Positions 21,690 to 32,728 of a stretch of 64,000 nt of DNA are shown piece after piece (the stretch's first letter is position 1; every line of letters starts with the position of its first letter). Source of the stretch: Pseudoscleropodium purum. Its lineage: Eukaryota > Streptophyta > Bryopsida > Hypnales > Brachytheciaceae. The stretch is taken from the NCBI GenBank assembly GCA_963969395.1, contig OZ017795.1, positions 39,909,063-39,973,062 on the forward strand, in the 5' to 3' direction. Below the pieces are notes generated by a model. The model was not told where the DNA came from. It searched no databases and was given only the letters and a program-made list of their open reading frames with translations. The translations under genes were made by a program, and so were the position numbers.

Positions 21690-24600
21690 ATGGTGTTTGA
21701 ATGTATTGTATGATTCTAGGTTTAGTCGAGAGGGAAGAGGTACGGGGTGGTGATCGGAAGGTCTGTTTCCAGCTTATGAGCTCGGTCTGTACTTCTCGGT
21801 CCTGCGTTGTTAATGGTGAAGGTGGCAGTGAGGGTGCGGAGTGGGAACGAAGCCGAGCACGATATATTGGTGTTGGTGTATTGGCGCACACATACTGTGG
21901 AGTGGCGTGGTGCCTGGCGCGCGCGCGGTGGGGAGCAACAAATTATGCTGCAGTAGCTGTGGGGGATTCGAAAACTTCAGAAAGAGCTGCTGATAAATAG
22001 TTCACTTGCATATTCGCTGTCGAGTAGCGTGGTGAGCTTGGTTGTAGGGTGGAAGAAACGATGAAGAGTTGACTGCTGGGGTCTTAGGAAGCCAGCCGGC
22101 CTTTGGTGCGTGGTTGCGATGCATTCTGTATCGCGAATTTGAAGTGGGTGAGGGAGCGTAACCCACCACCACGATGTTTCGCCAGATTCAAGAGAACCCG
22201 ATGTTTCGTCAGATCCAAGAGAACCCGATGTTGCGGCAATTGTCGCAGGACCAGATGAAGGCGGCGCTCCACACGTACCACCCTTCGCGCTTCCTCGCGA
22301 CGCCCAAGGGACGCAAGGTGATGAAGACCATGAACACGTTCAAGATCACCATCCTGTGCGGCTTCATCACGATTCTCGTGCTGCGCGGCACGCTGGGTCC
22401 CGGCGGGCTGCTGTTTGGGAGCAGCGCCCCCGCGCTAACGACAGCCGATGTTCGGCAGCAGATCATCATGTCGCAGCGTGCGCGCGTGCTTTCGCAAGTG
22501 GAGGAAGCCATCCCCGACGAAGTCACCGCCAGCAAGTTCGTGGAGGAGGAGGAGTGGGACCGGAGCACGCCCTACACTCTGGGCCCCAAGATCACCGACT
22601 GGGACTCGCAGCGCGCGACGTGGAACGCGCGCAACCCGGGCCGGAACACCACGGTGGGTGGCGAGCCCAAGACGCTGCTGGTGTCCGGCTCGCAACCTGG
22701 CCCTTGCGCGAACCCGTTGGGCGACTTCTACCACCTGAAGTTCTTGAAGAATCGCGTGGACTACGCGCGTCTGCACGGTCTTGAGTTTTTCTACAACATG
22801 GCGACGTTCGAGAAGGAGATGACCTCTTTCTGGGCGAAGCTTCCCCTTCTTCGCAAGGTGATGCTGAACCATCCCGACATCGAGTGGGTTTGGTGGATGG
22901 ACAGCGACGCCATTTTCACGGACATGACGTTCGAGATGCCGATGGAGAAGTACGCGAACGTGAACTTGGTTGTGCACGGTTTTCACAACCTTTTGTTTGA
23001 GCAGCATCGTTGGATTGGCTTGAACACGGGCAGTTTCCTGATCAGGAACTGTCAGTGGTCTCTGGACTTGCTGGACGCATTGGCCCCTTTCGGTCCTGAA
23101 GGCGACGCCAGAGTCGAAGCAGGTATGCCTTATTCGCGTACAGTCATTGATCTACTGTAGTCTCTGTTCGTGTACCTACATTGCGTTTTCCAGCTTCGAC
23201 ATTTCGGTTTCCACATTTCGCTTGATTAGAAGACAATATGTAGGTGTGCTCATTTCTGGCCTTGTGCTTGGAAGTGGTCTCACTTGTCAGGTCAAGTTTT
23301 GAAGTTCTCTGTTCCTCTGTCTAACCTTATCTTGACCTAAACTGTTCATATTTAGCGGTACGTTGATATTGAAATTGGGGGAGTCCACGAAACGTCTAAG
23401 TAATCTTATGACGTGCGCATTCCGAATGTAGAGATCGAGAACAATCGACATTAAGCCTGCCATAGCCATTGAGCTGATTGATCTCTAAACACTGGCATAT
23501 CATGTGTGTGTGCACAGGGAAATTGTTGACTGCGAAGCTTGTTGACCGACCGGTTTTCGAAGCAGATGATCAGTCAGCCCTTGTCTACCTCATCCTGTAC
23601 GGCGATCCCAAGTGGAAAGAGTTCACGCACATCGAGTGGGAGTTTCTACTGCATGGATACTGGAAGTACGTAGTGTACACGTACGAGGAGTTGATGGCAA
23701 AGAACCACCCAGGCTACGGAGATGAGCGGTGGCCGTTCGTCACGCACTTCGTGGGGTGCAAGCCTTGCAAGCTCGGAGCCACTCCCGAGAACGACGAGTG
23801 CTTCAAGCAGATGGAGCGGGCCTTCAATTTTGCAGATAATCAGGTTTTGGAGAGATACGGGTTCACTCATGCAGCTTTGGGCTCCTTCAAGACGCAGAAG
23901 ATTCGCAAGGACTCTGCTGATCCGCTGGGGGTGGTACAACAGCAAGATGAGTCTTCTGCTGAACAGACAGTGAAATCTGACGCCTCCACTTTGAAGGAGG
24001 AGCTGGACCAGGTTGACACAGAGGAAGCCATGTCCCAGCTGGATGTTATTCAGGAGCCTTTCAAGCTCAATGAGATGGATTTACCTGAGTAGACACAGCA
24101 TTCTTTTCTTCACGGCCAATGTAGCACGTTCGTTGGTCTTTAATTTATCCCATTTGGCATTGAAATTCCTGTCTGACACGACGAAGCTCCAGCCCCAGGC
24201 CGAGAACCTTGAAGTCCCGAAGGGCAAGTAGAGTCATCTGATCGAGACGTTCATCATATTGACAGTTTGGAACACGTGCACGAAAATGCTGAAATTCAGG
24301 CTTTCTTTGTTATCAAGGCTTTTGGCATCTCAGCATTGTTAGTTTGGCAGTAAGGAATCCGCCATTATGATGTATTCATAACTGGGTTTTTTAGCGACAG
24401 GTCTATGTGCATTGGAGGGGTTATCTTAGATTGATTTTTTTCTACTGTTCTTGCCAGAAGAGCTCCAGCAACGATGATTGGTTTGGATGCTATTTGCCTC
24501 CAGGGACCTTCATAGAGTGACGGTGTCAAAGAGGACGCCATGGCTAGGTTGTGATACCAAGAGTATCAGGATAGATGCTAAGAGCTGGTTGATCTTGACT

Positions 24601-24705
24601 TGTACTTGAATAGAATATTGACCCAGAGGTACATTTGAATTTGACCATGGTGACCGTTTAATTCCAGTGTAGATCGTTGCAACGGTGCGTTTGCTCCGAC
24701 TGTCC
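21690..24705 (+). repeat. Left arm of a large inverted duplication
   Basis: This arm includes promoter, gene and 3' flank of the first GT34 gene. It matches the reverse complement of 28340-31585. Shared non-coding anchors: GGGGAGCAACAAATTATGCT (about 21929; inverse near 31300), TTGACTGCTGGGGTCTTAGG (about 22069; inverse near 31150), CCCATTTGGCATTGAAATTCC (about 24148; inverse near 28880) and GTTTGCTCCGACT (about 24688; inverse near 28345). Confidence 0.85.
22174..24092 (+). CDS. XXT: Xyloglucan 6-xylosyltransferase-like GT34 enzyme, copy 1
   Basis: Two exons, 22174-23122 and 23518-24092, joined at GT/AG in phase (507 residues). It is a type II Golgi membrane protein: cytosolic head with a doubled MFRQIQENP repeat (1-18) and a related third unit, a transmembrane segment at about 56-72, and a lumenal GT34 domain. 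Landmarks: TLLVSGSQPGPC (167-178), WVWWMDSDAIFTD with the metal-binding DSD (243-245), LNTGSFLIRNCQWSLDLLD (283-301), FEADDQSA (330-337), and FVTHFVGCKPC (390-400), whose His is expected to hold the metal. GT34 enzymes of this clade add xylose from UDP-xylose to the beta-1,4-glucan backbone of xyloglucan; galactomannan galactosyltransferases are the close alternative. At 507 residues it is longer than Arabidopsis XXTs (about 460), mainly from an acidic tail (about 450-507). A near-identical inverted copy lies at 28940-31057. Confidence 0.9.
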
Positions 24706-24895
24706 AATTTCTCTCATTTCCGTAGGTTTCTGAAAAACCTGGTGTGCGTAATTCATGTACAGGGAAATGGATTGTCTCATGTCATGATAGACATGTCATG
24801 TGTTCCTAATGGAATTTTCAGGGTAGCAACCATGGAGTTGACACGGTTTGCTTGGCCTGCAAAATGAAATAGACTTGTCTTGCAATAAAAACTTG

Positions 24896-25200
24896 TGTTG
24901 CAAGAAGCGCTGCGTTTGTCTTGCCAGCTTGAACGTAGCTCTTGTCTTGCACTAGCGGTATTGGACAAGGGTGTAGTACCTGTTCTACTAAGGTTGGATT
25001 CAGGAGTTTCACGAAGCTGGTACAGTCGGATGATACTGTAGATCAGACCAGGTTACTCATTGAGTCACACCGGTACAATAACCTCGCCAAGTGAGACCCG
25101 TCTCCTTCCTATGTAATGACTTTTGTAATGCATAATCTTTTTAAGTAATATATTAATCTTTCATATTCTCTATCTATTGTGAATCTTGATGTACTTAACA
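24896..25200 (+). repeat. Probable Copia long terminal repeat
   Basis: The segment starts TGTTGCAAG and ends CTTAACA, directly followed by a Copia-type primer-binding site. The start is chosen from the usual TG(TTG) opening and is less sure than the end. No matching 3' LTR was found in the window. Confidence 0.5.
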
Positions 25201-25212
25201 TGGTATCAGAGC
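25201..25212 (+). other. Copia primer-binding site (initiator tRNA-Met type)
   Basis: TGGTATCAGAGC follows directly on the CTTAACA end of the LTR. This 12-mer complements the 3' end of initiator tRNA-Met and is the standard PBS of plant Copia elements. Confidence 0.85.
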
Positions 25213-25259
25213 TATAATCATGTTTAACCTGATGAACTTCTGATTTTACACATCATTAT

Positions 25260-26100
25260 GTCGTTCACGTGCTTTGTTAGAGCATCCAAACCCATGCTCC
25301 AAACTCCACTTTTGTCCGAGGGCCAGTAGGGGTCAAAGGTCCCACAGATGACCTTGCAACATTCAAAAAGTGAGTGGGTCCTTCAGAAAGTGGCCTTTTC
25401 AGCTACAAGCTCAACTTTGCAAGCATATGTAATCCGTCCTCCAGGCCCTCCTCTCACAACAACAAATTACTCGGAGCATCAAAGATAGACTAGATGCTTC
25501 TTATGCAGTCTGAATTACGAATTACGGACCATAGTCAATGGCAAGGAGGTCACCCGCCGAATTTGACGTTGCTGGCCTAACCGCCTGGGAGCACAAAAGA
25601 TTCAAAGGCACATTCTGATAGATTACCTGATTGTGGCGGAAAGCAAATAATCACTCAGATTCGCCCACTCAAATCCTGAAAAGAGATATGAGATAAACTG
25701 AAAAAACTCTATGAAAAAACGCACAAAGTTAGCCATGTCCACCTTCACAAAAAATTATGTCACATGACGATGTTTGCAACTGAGGACATTCCACAATTTG
25801 AGAATCATGGCTATCTACGTTAATTACGTACAAGAGCTTCCATCGCTGGCTGCGCCTTTACAGAAGCTCAACAAGTGGAGCGTTATCGAACACATGGAGC
25901 GCTTTCATCACAATGCAAGGAGGACTCGACAATTTATGGATTTACTAACCAACATCTTACAGCAAATTGACATCAATAATTCTATGGTATCTGAAAACTC
26001 AAAAGCTAAACTGATCAGTGCCTACACGTCAAAGGCAAGTTCATTAAAGCTTCCCTCGCCAAACATAGTAGATTTCAAAAACCAGCAGTGGCTATGAGGA
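25260..26100 (+). pseudogene. Copia gag remnant
   Basis: Downstream of the PBS, pieces in changing frames resemble the plant Copia Gag pattern: EHKRFKGT near 25590, DKLKKLYEKTHKVSHVHLHKK near 25690-25750, and a following CHMTMFATEDIPQFENHGYL. Stops and frame shifts are frequent. No protease, integrase or reverse transcriptase follows, so the element is truncated. Confidence 0.45.
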
Positions 26101-26800
26101 TAGTAGCCATTGCTTGAGAAAATAAACATACTTCTCTCACCTTTTGCTTCTTCAACGCCTCTTCCGCCGCTTTGGTTCCCATTGGTTGAGAAAGCAGGCA
26201 CTTCTTTGATTCACCGTGACTGGCCTCCTTAGTGACGCTACCTGCTTTGGGGGCTCCTTCTGCAGTCACGATCTTCTCCGACGTTGCCTTCGCGGTGTTG
26301 GCTGCTTCATCGTAGCCCACTTCGCATTGTCTTTCACCAACATCCAGCAGTGTTCAAATTCGAATTCGCAATTCTTTGAGTGTTTAGTCCGATGCAAGTC
26401 TTTTGACATTCGCAAAATCTTTACGGTGCTAGTACTCCCACCACGGTACAGTTTGTCGATCTGCTTGTGCACACTAATGAATCGGGTAATGTCTTTCTTA
26501 ATCTGCCCCCACGTTCGTCTGTTGGTTGCCACTGATCAGGTCTTTGGGTGATGGCTATTACGTTCCTGGTTACTTGTCTTTCTTTCTCTTCTACAAATTT
26601 TCGGCACTTGCATTGGATTCTTGTCGGGTCGGCGCTGAAGCTCCCCCAATCTGCCCAGAAGCACTCGAGACATCAACGCCGACATCTTGGTGAGTCTGAT
26701 AGGCAGAGAAGTCTTCGACTGCGGTGAACTCAGCGCACCTGACTCGAATATTGCCCCACCGCGCCACGGCCACCCCAAGCCATTGAAAAATTACATGCGA
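26075..26800 (-). pseudogene. Relic of a Myb/NAM-associated-domain gene (PIF/Harbinger-linked type)
   Basis: The minus-strand frame 26266-26532 reads RTWGQIKKDITRF, then a spacer, RMSKDLHRTKHSKNCEFEF and EHCWMLVKDNAKWATMKQ. This resembles the NAM-associated C-terminal domain of plant proteins often encoded by PIF/Harbinger elements (R-W-x-x-I-x-x-D-x-x-x-F then F-x-x-E-H-C-W-x-x-L-x-x-x-x-K-W). Downstream (26075-26320), a KAT/KEAS-rich frame ends SKKCLLSQPMG. Upstream (26536-26778), frames shift, consistent with a broken N-terminal Myb-like part. No transposase was seen nearby. Assignment rests on a motif pattern only. Confidence 0.42.
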
Positions 26801-28939
26801 AAGGATAAAGTCAGACTAAGATGCTCCGAAATCTTGGCACATTCACAACACCGAGGGCATTGAAAATTGGCCTGGTAAGCATGGTTTGTGAGGGTCTCGG
26901 ATAAATTATGTCCATTGGAGACTATGCGGTGGAGCACTCTTTGTCCTCTTTTTCATACATCACCATAAAAAAAAGGTCTTAATTCCATCTGCCAAATGTA
27001 ACTAAACTTTGTCAGCCTGTCGTCTAAGTAACGCACGTCACATAGAAATGCTCATTTTATCACTGGAAATGAGAAATTAACTGATAAAAGGAGGAAATGG
27101 AATTAAATGCATACATCTACAAGATTCAGAGTGGTACAAGTGAGCAACTACAAATGCCACAAACATACACTACAAAATCATAGTGGACTTGGATGATGCT
27201 CAAAGCTCAGTGTAAAGAATAGCTTTGAATTACGGAGGAAGGAAGCAATTTCCAAAAGTGCATGATGAATGCTTTCCAAGAAACTGTAGAAACAAAAAAT
27301 GCACCTATTTTATCTAAAAATTTGAAATTTTTGGGTTGACTACCTTGGGTAATAGGTCTTGTCTTTGTAGGGTAAAAGGATGCTTTAGATGTTTGAGATG
27401 GAAAGTTTTTTCCTTATTTAAATTAGGTGCTTAGGATGTAGAGGCTCTATTCATTAGCATTGTCTTATTAATAACGAATTAGTGTTGGTACATTTTTCCT
27501 TGAAAGAGTGTATAAAATAAGGTTTAAAATAATTTTAATACCTTCAAATCGACCCCAATCCAATTACAACTTCTTCAATGGGACCTTATTTCATCTTGAT
27601 GTAATAAATATAGTACTTCATTTTACATAATTAGTGTGCAATGGGGGCTGCAAAAATTAGAATTGGGCTAAATAATGATGGTTTCATGAATCAAAATGAA
27701 TAGACATGGGGTTTATACACATGAAAAAGGATTCACTCCTTCTCTCCCAATGGGAAGCTATTGATATGCATTGGCTTTGACCACCTAGAAAACATCTTCA
27801 TAAATTGGTTGACCAAACTGTATATTGGTGGAAAATTCCTAGAATTCTAGTTCTTTTCTGAAATAACCCTGCAAATAGAAAGGAACATGTGCAACCGCCA
27901 AAGGAATTACAATGAGCATGTGCACTGACCAGTGACAACAATGGGCTATTCTAGCATAGCAGGTAGAATTGAAAAATCTCAATGACAACTATTCACAAAA
28001 ATTTCAGTCTCTGCCTTGTAAGACTTTCTTATCTTCTTACACATCACGACCAAACGTACGCAGGCTTTGAAATGTGGGACAACCGGCATGCTTACAGAGA
28101 ACTCCGTGCTAAAGGGACATTTGATTATCAATTTCTTTCTGATCCAGTTTGACTTCAGACAATGTAACGCTGCAAAGTGCAAAGTATGATTAAGGACACT
28201 GTCGTAAAGAAGAAAATGAGATTGAACCGGTGAACCCCCAGCCCTAATTCTCAGTAAGGAATCGGAATCACAACTCCCATCAGCAACATAAATTAGGTAG
28301 GGCAACAGTATGTTCACCGAAATTCACGAAGACTCGAGTAGTCGGAGCAAACACACCTAGAGACGGGAATTAGAAGGCTGGTCACCATGCCCAAATTCAA
28401 TTACTCAAATGTACTTCTGGGTCAATGTTCTAATCAAGTACAATTGGAGCTCAACCGTCTTTTAGCTTCAATTCACATAATCTTGGTTTCGCAACCCAAG
28501 TCATGGCGTCCACGTTTGGCACCGTCACTCTATGAAGGTCCCTGGAGGCAACAGGCAACCAAACTTCGTTGCTGGAGGTTCGGACAAGAACAAAGTAATC
28601 TATAAGAGACAAATCCTCCAATCTATAAACCCTAAACCCTGTAGCCAAAAAGCTCAGTTGTTCATCATTATGCCAGATTCCATGCTGCCAAGATAACGAT
28701 GCTGAGGTGCCCAAAGTCTTGAGAGCTAGTTGAGCATGGATTTAGGTTTTTGGTCATGTGCCCCAATGCCAACATACCGGAAATGAGCATCTCGATCAGG
28801 TGACTCCACTGGCCCTTCGGGACTGCAAGGATCTCGGCTTGGGCTGGCGCTTCTTTGTGTTGGACAGGAATTTCAATGCCAAATGGGATGAAGTAAAGAC
28901 GAAGGTAATGCATTGGTCGTAATGAAATGAATGATGTGA

Positions 28940-31057
28940 CTACTCAGGTAAATCCAAATCATTCTCAAGCTCACTGAGCTTTAAAGGCTCCTGACTAATA
29001 TCCAGCTCGGACATGGCTTCCTCTGTGTCAACCTGGTCCAGCTCTTGCTTCAAAGTGGAGGAGCCAGATTTCACCTGCTCGTCTAGCTCCAAAGTGGAGG
29101 CGTCAGCTTTCACCTGCTCGTCTTGCTTCAAAGTGGAGGAGTCAGCTTTCTCCTGCTCGTCTTGCTTCAAAGTGGAGGAGTCAGCTTTCACCTGCTCAAC
29201 TTGCTGTTGTAGCACCCCCAGCGGATCAGCAGAGTCCTTGCGGATCTTGTGCGTCTTGAAGGAGCCCAGAGCTGCGTGAGTGAACCCGTATCTCTCCAAA
29301 ACCTGATTATCTGCAAAATTGAAGGCCCGCTCCATCTGCTTGAAGCACTCGTCGTTCTCGAGAGTGGCTCCGAGCTTGCAAGGCTTGCACCCCACAAAGT
29401 GCGTGACGAACGGCCACCGCTCATCTCCATAGCCTGGGTGGTTCTTCGTCATCAACTCCTCGTACGTGTACACTACGTACTTCCAGTATCCATGCAGTAG
29501 GAACTCCCATTCGACGTGCGTGAACTCTTTCCATTTGGGATCGCCGTACAGAATGAGGTAGACAAGGGCCGATTGATCATCTGCTTCGAAAACCGGTCGG
29601 TCAACAAGCTTCGCAGTCAACAATTTCCCTGCACACGCATGATATGCCAGTGCACAGAGATTAGTCACCAATGACAATGTCAAATCTATGGCAATGTCTG
29701 GATTTAGCTCAGTATAAATATGCTAGAAGTGCAGCGTAACCGGTCGCTACATTCAGTATCAGCATGATGGAATTCAGACTGGGATAAATCAGCTCAGTAG
29801 CAATGGCGTACTGAATTAGTACCAAATTCGTTCAGCATTTTAAATCCCTAAATTCGTTCCAAGTGAGCGATCCATATTCACAATAGCATGCCGCAAGATA
29901 AGATGTTTTCCTCGACTAATATCACCCTACTCACACAATTTAGGTTAAGAGAAGGCCCTCAAAGAGATACAGAGGATATAGCACATCCAAAAACGACCTA
30001 ACGAATCAAACCACTTTCAAGCATAGGGTCAGAATTGAACAGAGCTCGCGCATTTCAGGTGAGCGAACCGAGGCCATTTCTTCCATCATGTAAGGAACGC
30101 CAGCATACCTGCTTCGACTCTGGCGTCGCCTTCAGGACCGAAAGGGGCCAATGCGTCCAGCAAGTCCAGAGACCACTGACAGTTCCTGATCAGGAAACTG
30201 CCCGTGTTCAAGCCAATCCAACGATGCTGCTCAAACAAAAGGTTGTGAAAACCGTGCACAACCAAGTTCACGTTCGCGTACTTCTCCATCGGCATCTCGA
30301 ACGTCATGTCCGTGAAAATGGCATCGCTGTCCATCCACCAAACCCACTCGATGTCGGGATGGTTCAGCATCACCTTGCGAAGAAGGGGAAGCTTCGCCCA
30401 GAATGAGGTCATCTCCTTCTCGAACGTCGCCATGTTGTAGAAAAACTCAAGACCGTGCAGGCGCGCGTAGTCCACGCGATTCTTCAAGAACTTCAGGTGG
30501 TAGAAGTCGCCCAACGGGTTCGCGCAAGGGCCAGGTTGCGAGCCGGACACCAGCAGCGTCTTGGGCTCGCCACCCACCGTGGTGTTCCGGCCCGGGTTGC
30601 GCGCGTTCCACGTCGCGCGCTGCGAGTCCCAGTCGGTGATCTTGGGGCCCAGAGTGTAGGGCGTGCTCCGGTCCCACTCCTCCTCCTCCACGAACTTGCT
30701 GGCGGTGACTTCGTCGGGGATGGCTTCCTCCACTTGCGAAAGCACGCGCGCACGCTGCGACATGATGATCTGCTGCCGAACATCGGCTGTCGTTAGCGCG
30801 GGGGCGCTGCTCCCAAACAGCAGCCCGCCGGGACCCAGCGTGCCGCGCAGCACGAGAATCGTGATGAAGCCGCACAGGATGGTGATCTTGAACGTGTTCA
30901 TGGTCTTCATCACCTTGCGTCCCTTGGGCGTCGCGAGGAAGCGCGAAGGGTGGTACGTGTGGAGCGCCGCCTTCATCTGGTCCTGCGACAATTGCCGCAA
31001 CATCGGGTTCTCTTGGATCTGGCGAAACATCGGGTTCTCTTGAATCTGGCGAAACAT
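28940..31057 (-). CDS. XXT: Xyloglucan 6-xylosyltransferase-like GT34 enzyme, copy 2
   Basis: Exon 1 is 30109-31057 and exon 2 is 28940-29628 (minus strand), with a 480-bp intron in the same phase as copy 1; 545 residues. The exon 1 protein (316 residues plus the split codon) is identical to copy 1, including the MFRQIQENP head, membrane anchor and DSD motif. Exon 2 differs at a few core sites (Ile to Val in EFTHxEWEF; Ala to Thr before KNHPG; Pro to Leu before ENDEC; Gln to His in SFKTxKIR). Its tail is longer because a 13-residue unit (DEQVKADSSTLKQ type) is repeated four times where copy 1 keeps about one. The intron is 85 bp longer than in copy 1 and hardly alignable. Function as for copy 1: Golgi xyloglucan xylosylation. 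Both copies look intact. Confidence 0.9.
29046..29201 (-). repeat. Four 39-bp tandem units in the tail of GT34 copy 2
   Basis: Units at 29046-29084, 29085-29123, 29124-29162 and 29163-29201. Each encodes a 13-residue acidic/Lys unit of the form DEQVKADSSTLKQ. They lie at the C-terminus beyond the catalytic domain. Copy 1 has a single related unit. Confidence 0.88.
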
Positions 31058-31585
31058 CGTGGTGGTGGGTTACGCTCCCTCACCCACTTCAAATTCGCGA
31101 TACAGAATGCATCGCAACCACGCACCAAAGGCCGGCTGGCTTCCTAAGACCCCAGCAGTCAACCCTGCATCGCTTCTTCCACCCCACAACCAAGCTCACC
31201 ACGCGACTCGACAGCCAATATGCAACTGTATATCAGCAGCTTTTTCTCAATTAATTAAGTTTTCGAATCCCCCACAGCTACTGCAGCATAATTTGTTGCT
31301 CCCCACCAAGTACGCGCGGGGCAGGTACCGCGCTACTCTACAATGGGTGCAGCAATACACCAATACGTACCAATCGAGTAAGTTCGGTTTCTTTCCCACT
31401 CGGCAGTCTGCACCCTCCTTGACAACGTCACGATCAACAAAGTACAACCGAGAGGTGCGTTCAGACTAGACCCGAGCTCACAATCAAGCTGGAAAGTGGA
31501 AACCGACCCCTCAATCGATCACCAGCCAGTACGTACCTCTCCTCCCTCGATCAAACCTTTGAATCACACACAATACATTAAACCC

Positions 31586-32502
31586 AACGATCGTGTCCGC
31601 CTCGCTCGCCCCAACTCCCGTTCCGTAACATGCAGTATCCCGAAGCGAAATAATGCATGTATTCTGAAATTCTGCAACTCAAAAATCATGCACCACCACC
31701 ACCACCACGTACTTCTGCTGCGAGCAACGCGCGAGAAATTAAACCTGGAATGCCCCTGACAAAAATGGCCCCCGCCCAACTAACGTTATGATCGAGAAGA
31801 CGCGCCTTCGTTGTGATTGTGACTGTGATGGACCCAAAGGAACATCCTTACAGCTAAGATAGCGAACACATGACTTACACTGAGCAAGTTAAGTTAGTGG
31901 AATGATCGAGCGCGTCTCGATCGTACCCCGCCAACATCAGGATCCTGTCACGCAGGTAAATAATTCACAGATAAAGCGCGGCTGCCCCAAGGGACAGACA
32001 GGGACTGCCATGACAGGTGGCCAGAGGAGTGCGCGTCAGGCGCTGTACTCGATCACTTATTAAAACTCGTGAATGATGATCCATGGGCGGGAGCGCGGGA
32101 CGGACCTGCTGCTGCTGCTGCAGGCCAGGTGCGAAACGCAGAACGCAGAACTCCATCAGAAAGGGTCGGTGCAAATTGCAAAATGATTCGGAATGAATGG
32201 GAATTTCAAAATTGGGGGAGAATTATAAGCTATGAATTTCTTGGTATCTTTGGGAGAGGCCGAGAGACGGAGATTGAAGAGGACTTGACTTGCAAAAGTT
32301 TTGGACAGACAGAGATTTTTGGCATCATTCTGACGATGGAAATTATTTGGGTACAAAGAGAATCCAAGATTGATTGAAAGGTTTGGTGGACGGGTACTAC
32401 GCCTTACTTAAGAAGAGGTGTTGTGGACGCTACATTTGGTGCGCAAAGGGGCCCTGAAACTGCACTCATTTGGATGAGTTGCAAAGGGTGCAAAATTATT
32501 GT
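31586..32502. other. Spacer with short microsatellites
   Basis: About 0.9 kb of mixed composition. A CAC repeat lies at 31691-31709 and a CTG repeat at about 32107-32122. No gene was recognised; a 102-residue plus-strand frame at 32069-32377 matches no family. Confidence 0.45.
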
Positions 32503-32728
32503 CACTACAAAAAATTACTGTGGGGAAATTGGTCCAATCAGTCTTTGGGACATATTTGGAGCATTACTAGCTACATTTCTTTTGAATTGATTATTTTCCA
32601 ATTCGATATGGGAAATAACCAATTCATGTAGTTTTAGTAAAATTTTACTATAAAGACACCTTAAAGGTCATTACTTAAAAGATCATACTACTAGGACTTT
32701 ACTTAAAATACCCCTTTCTCTTGTAGTG
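32503..32728. mobile_element. Small non-autonomous CACTA-type MITE
   Basis: The left end CACTACAAAAAATTACTGTG (32503) faces the right end CCCTTTCTCTTGTAGTG (32728). The inverse of the right end is CACTACAAGAGAAAGGG, so both ends carry CACTACAA. The interior (226 bp in total) has repeated short TTACTTAAAA, TAGTAAAATT and ACTTTAC motifs. The 3-bp flanks (TGT and ATC) do not match, so the target duplication is not confirmed. Confidence 0.55.

Larger units (their letters stand above)
24706..28339. other. Loop between the two inverted arms
   Basis: About 3.6 kb. It holds a Copia LTR, primer-binding site and gag remnant (24896-26100) and a minus-strand relic (26075-26800). From about 26800 to 28340 no gene or repeat was recognised; a 112-residue minus-strand frame at 27979-28317 matches no family. 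Confidence 0.55.
28340..31585 (-). repeat. Right arm of the large inverted duplication
   Basis: Inverted counterpart of 21690-24705, containing the second GT34 gene on the minus strand with promoter and 3' flank. Non-coding similarity is clear but broken by many substitutions and indels, whereas exon 1 is nearly unchanged. Confidence 0.85.

Noticed and set aside
21679..21692. TATATAT as TATA box of GT34 copy 1
   Set aside because: It is about 480 bp before the ATG and I could not confirm an equivalent in the second arm.
22209..23007. Large antisense and alternative frames over GT34 exon 1 (and mirror frames at 30035-31147)
   Set aside because: They are shadows of GC-rich coding sequence; the GT34 frame carries all conserved motifs and the splice phase.
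23123..23160. GT34 copy 1 ending at a stop just after exon 1
   Set aside because: The tail there is intron read-through. A GTATGC donor at 23123 joins in phase to the second half of the GT34 domain at 23518.
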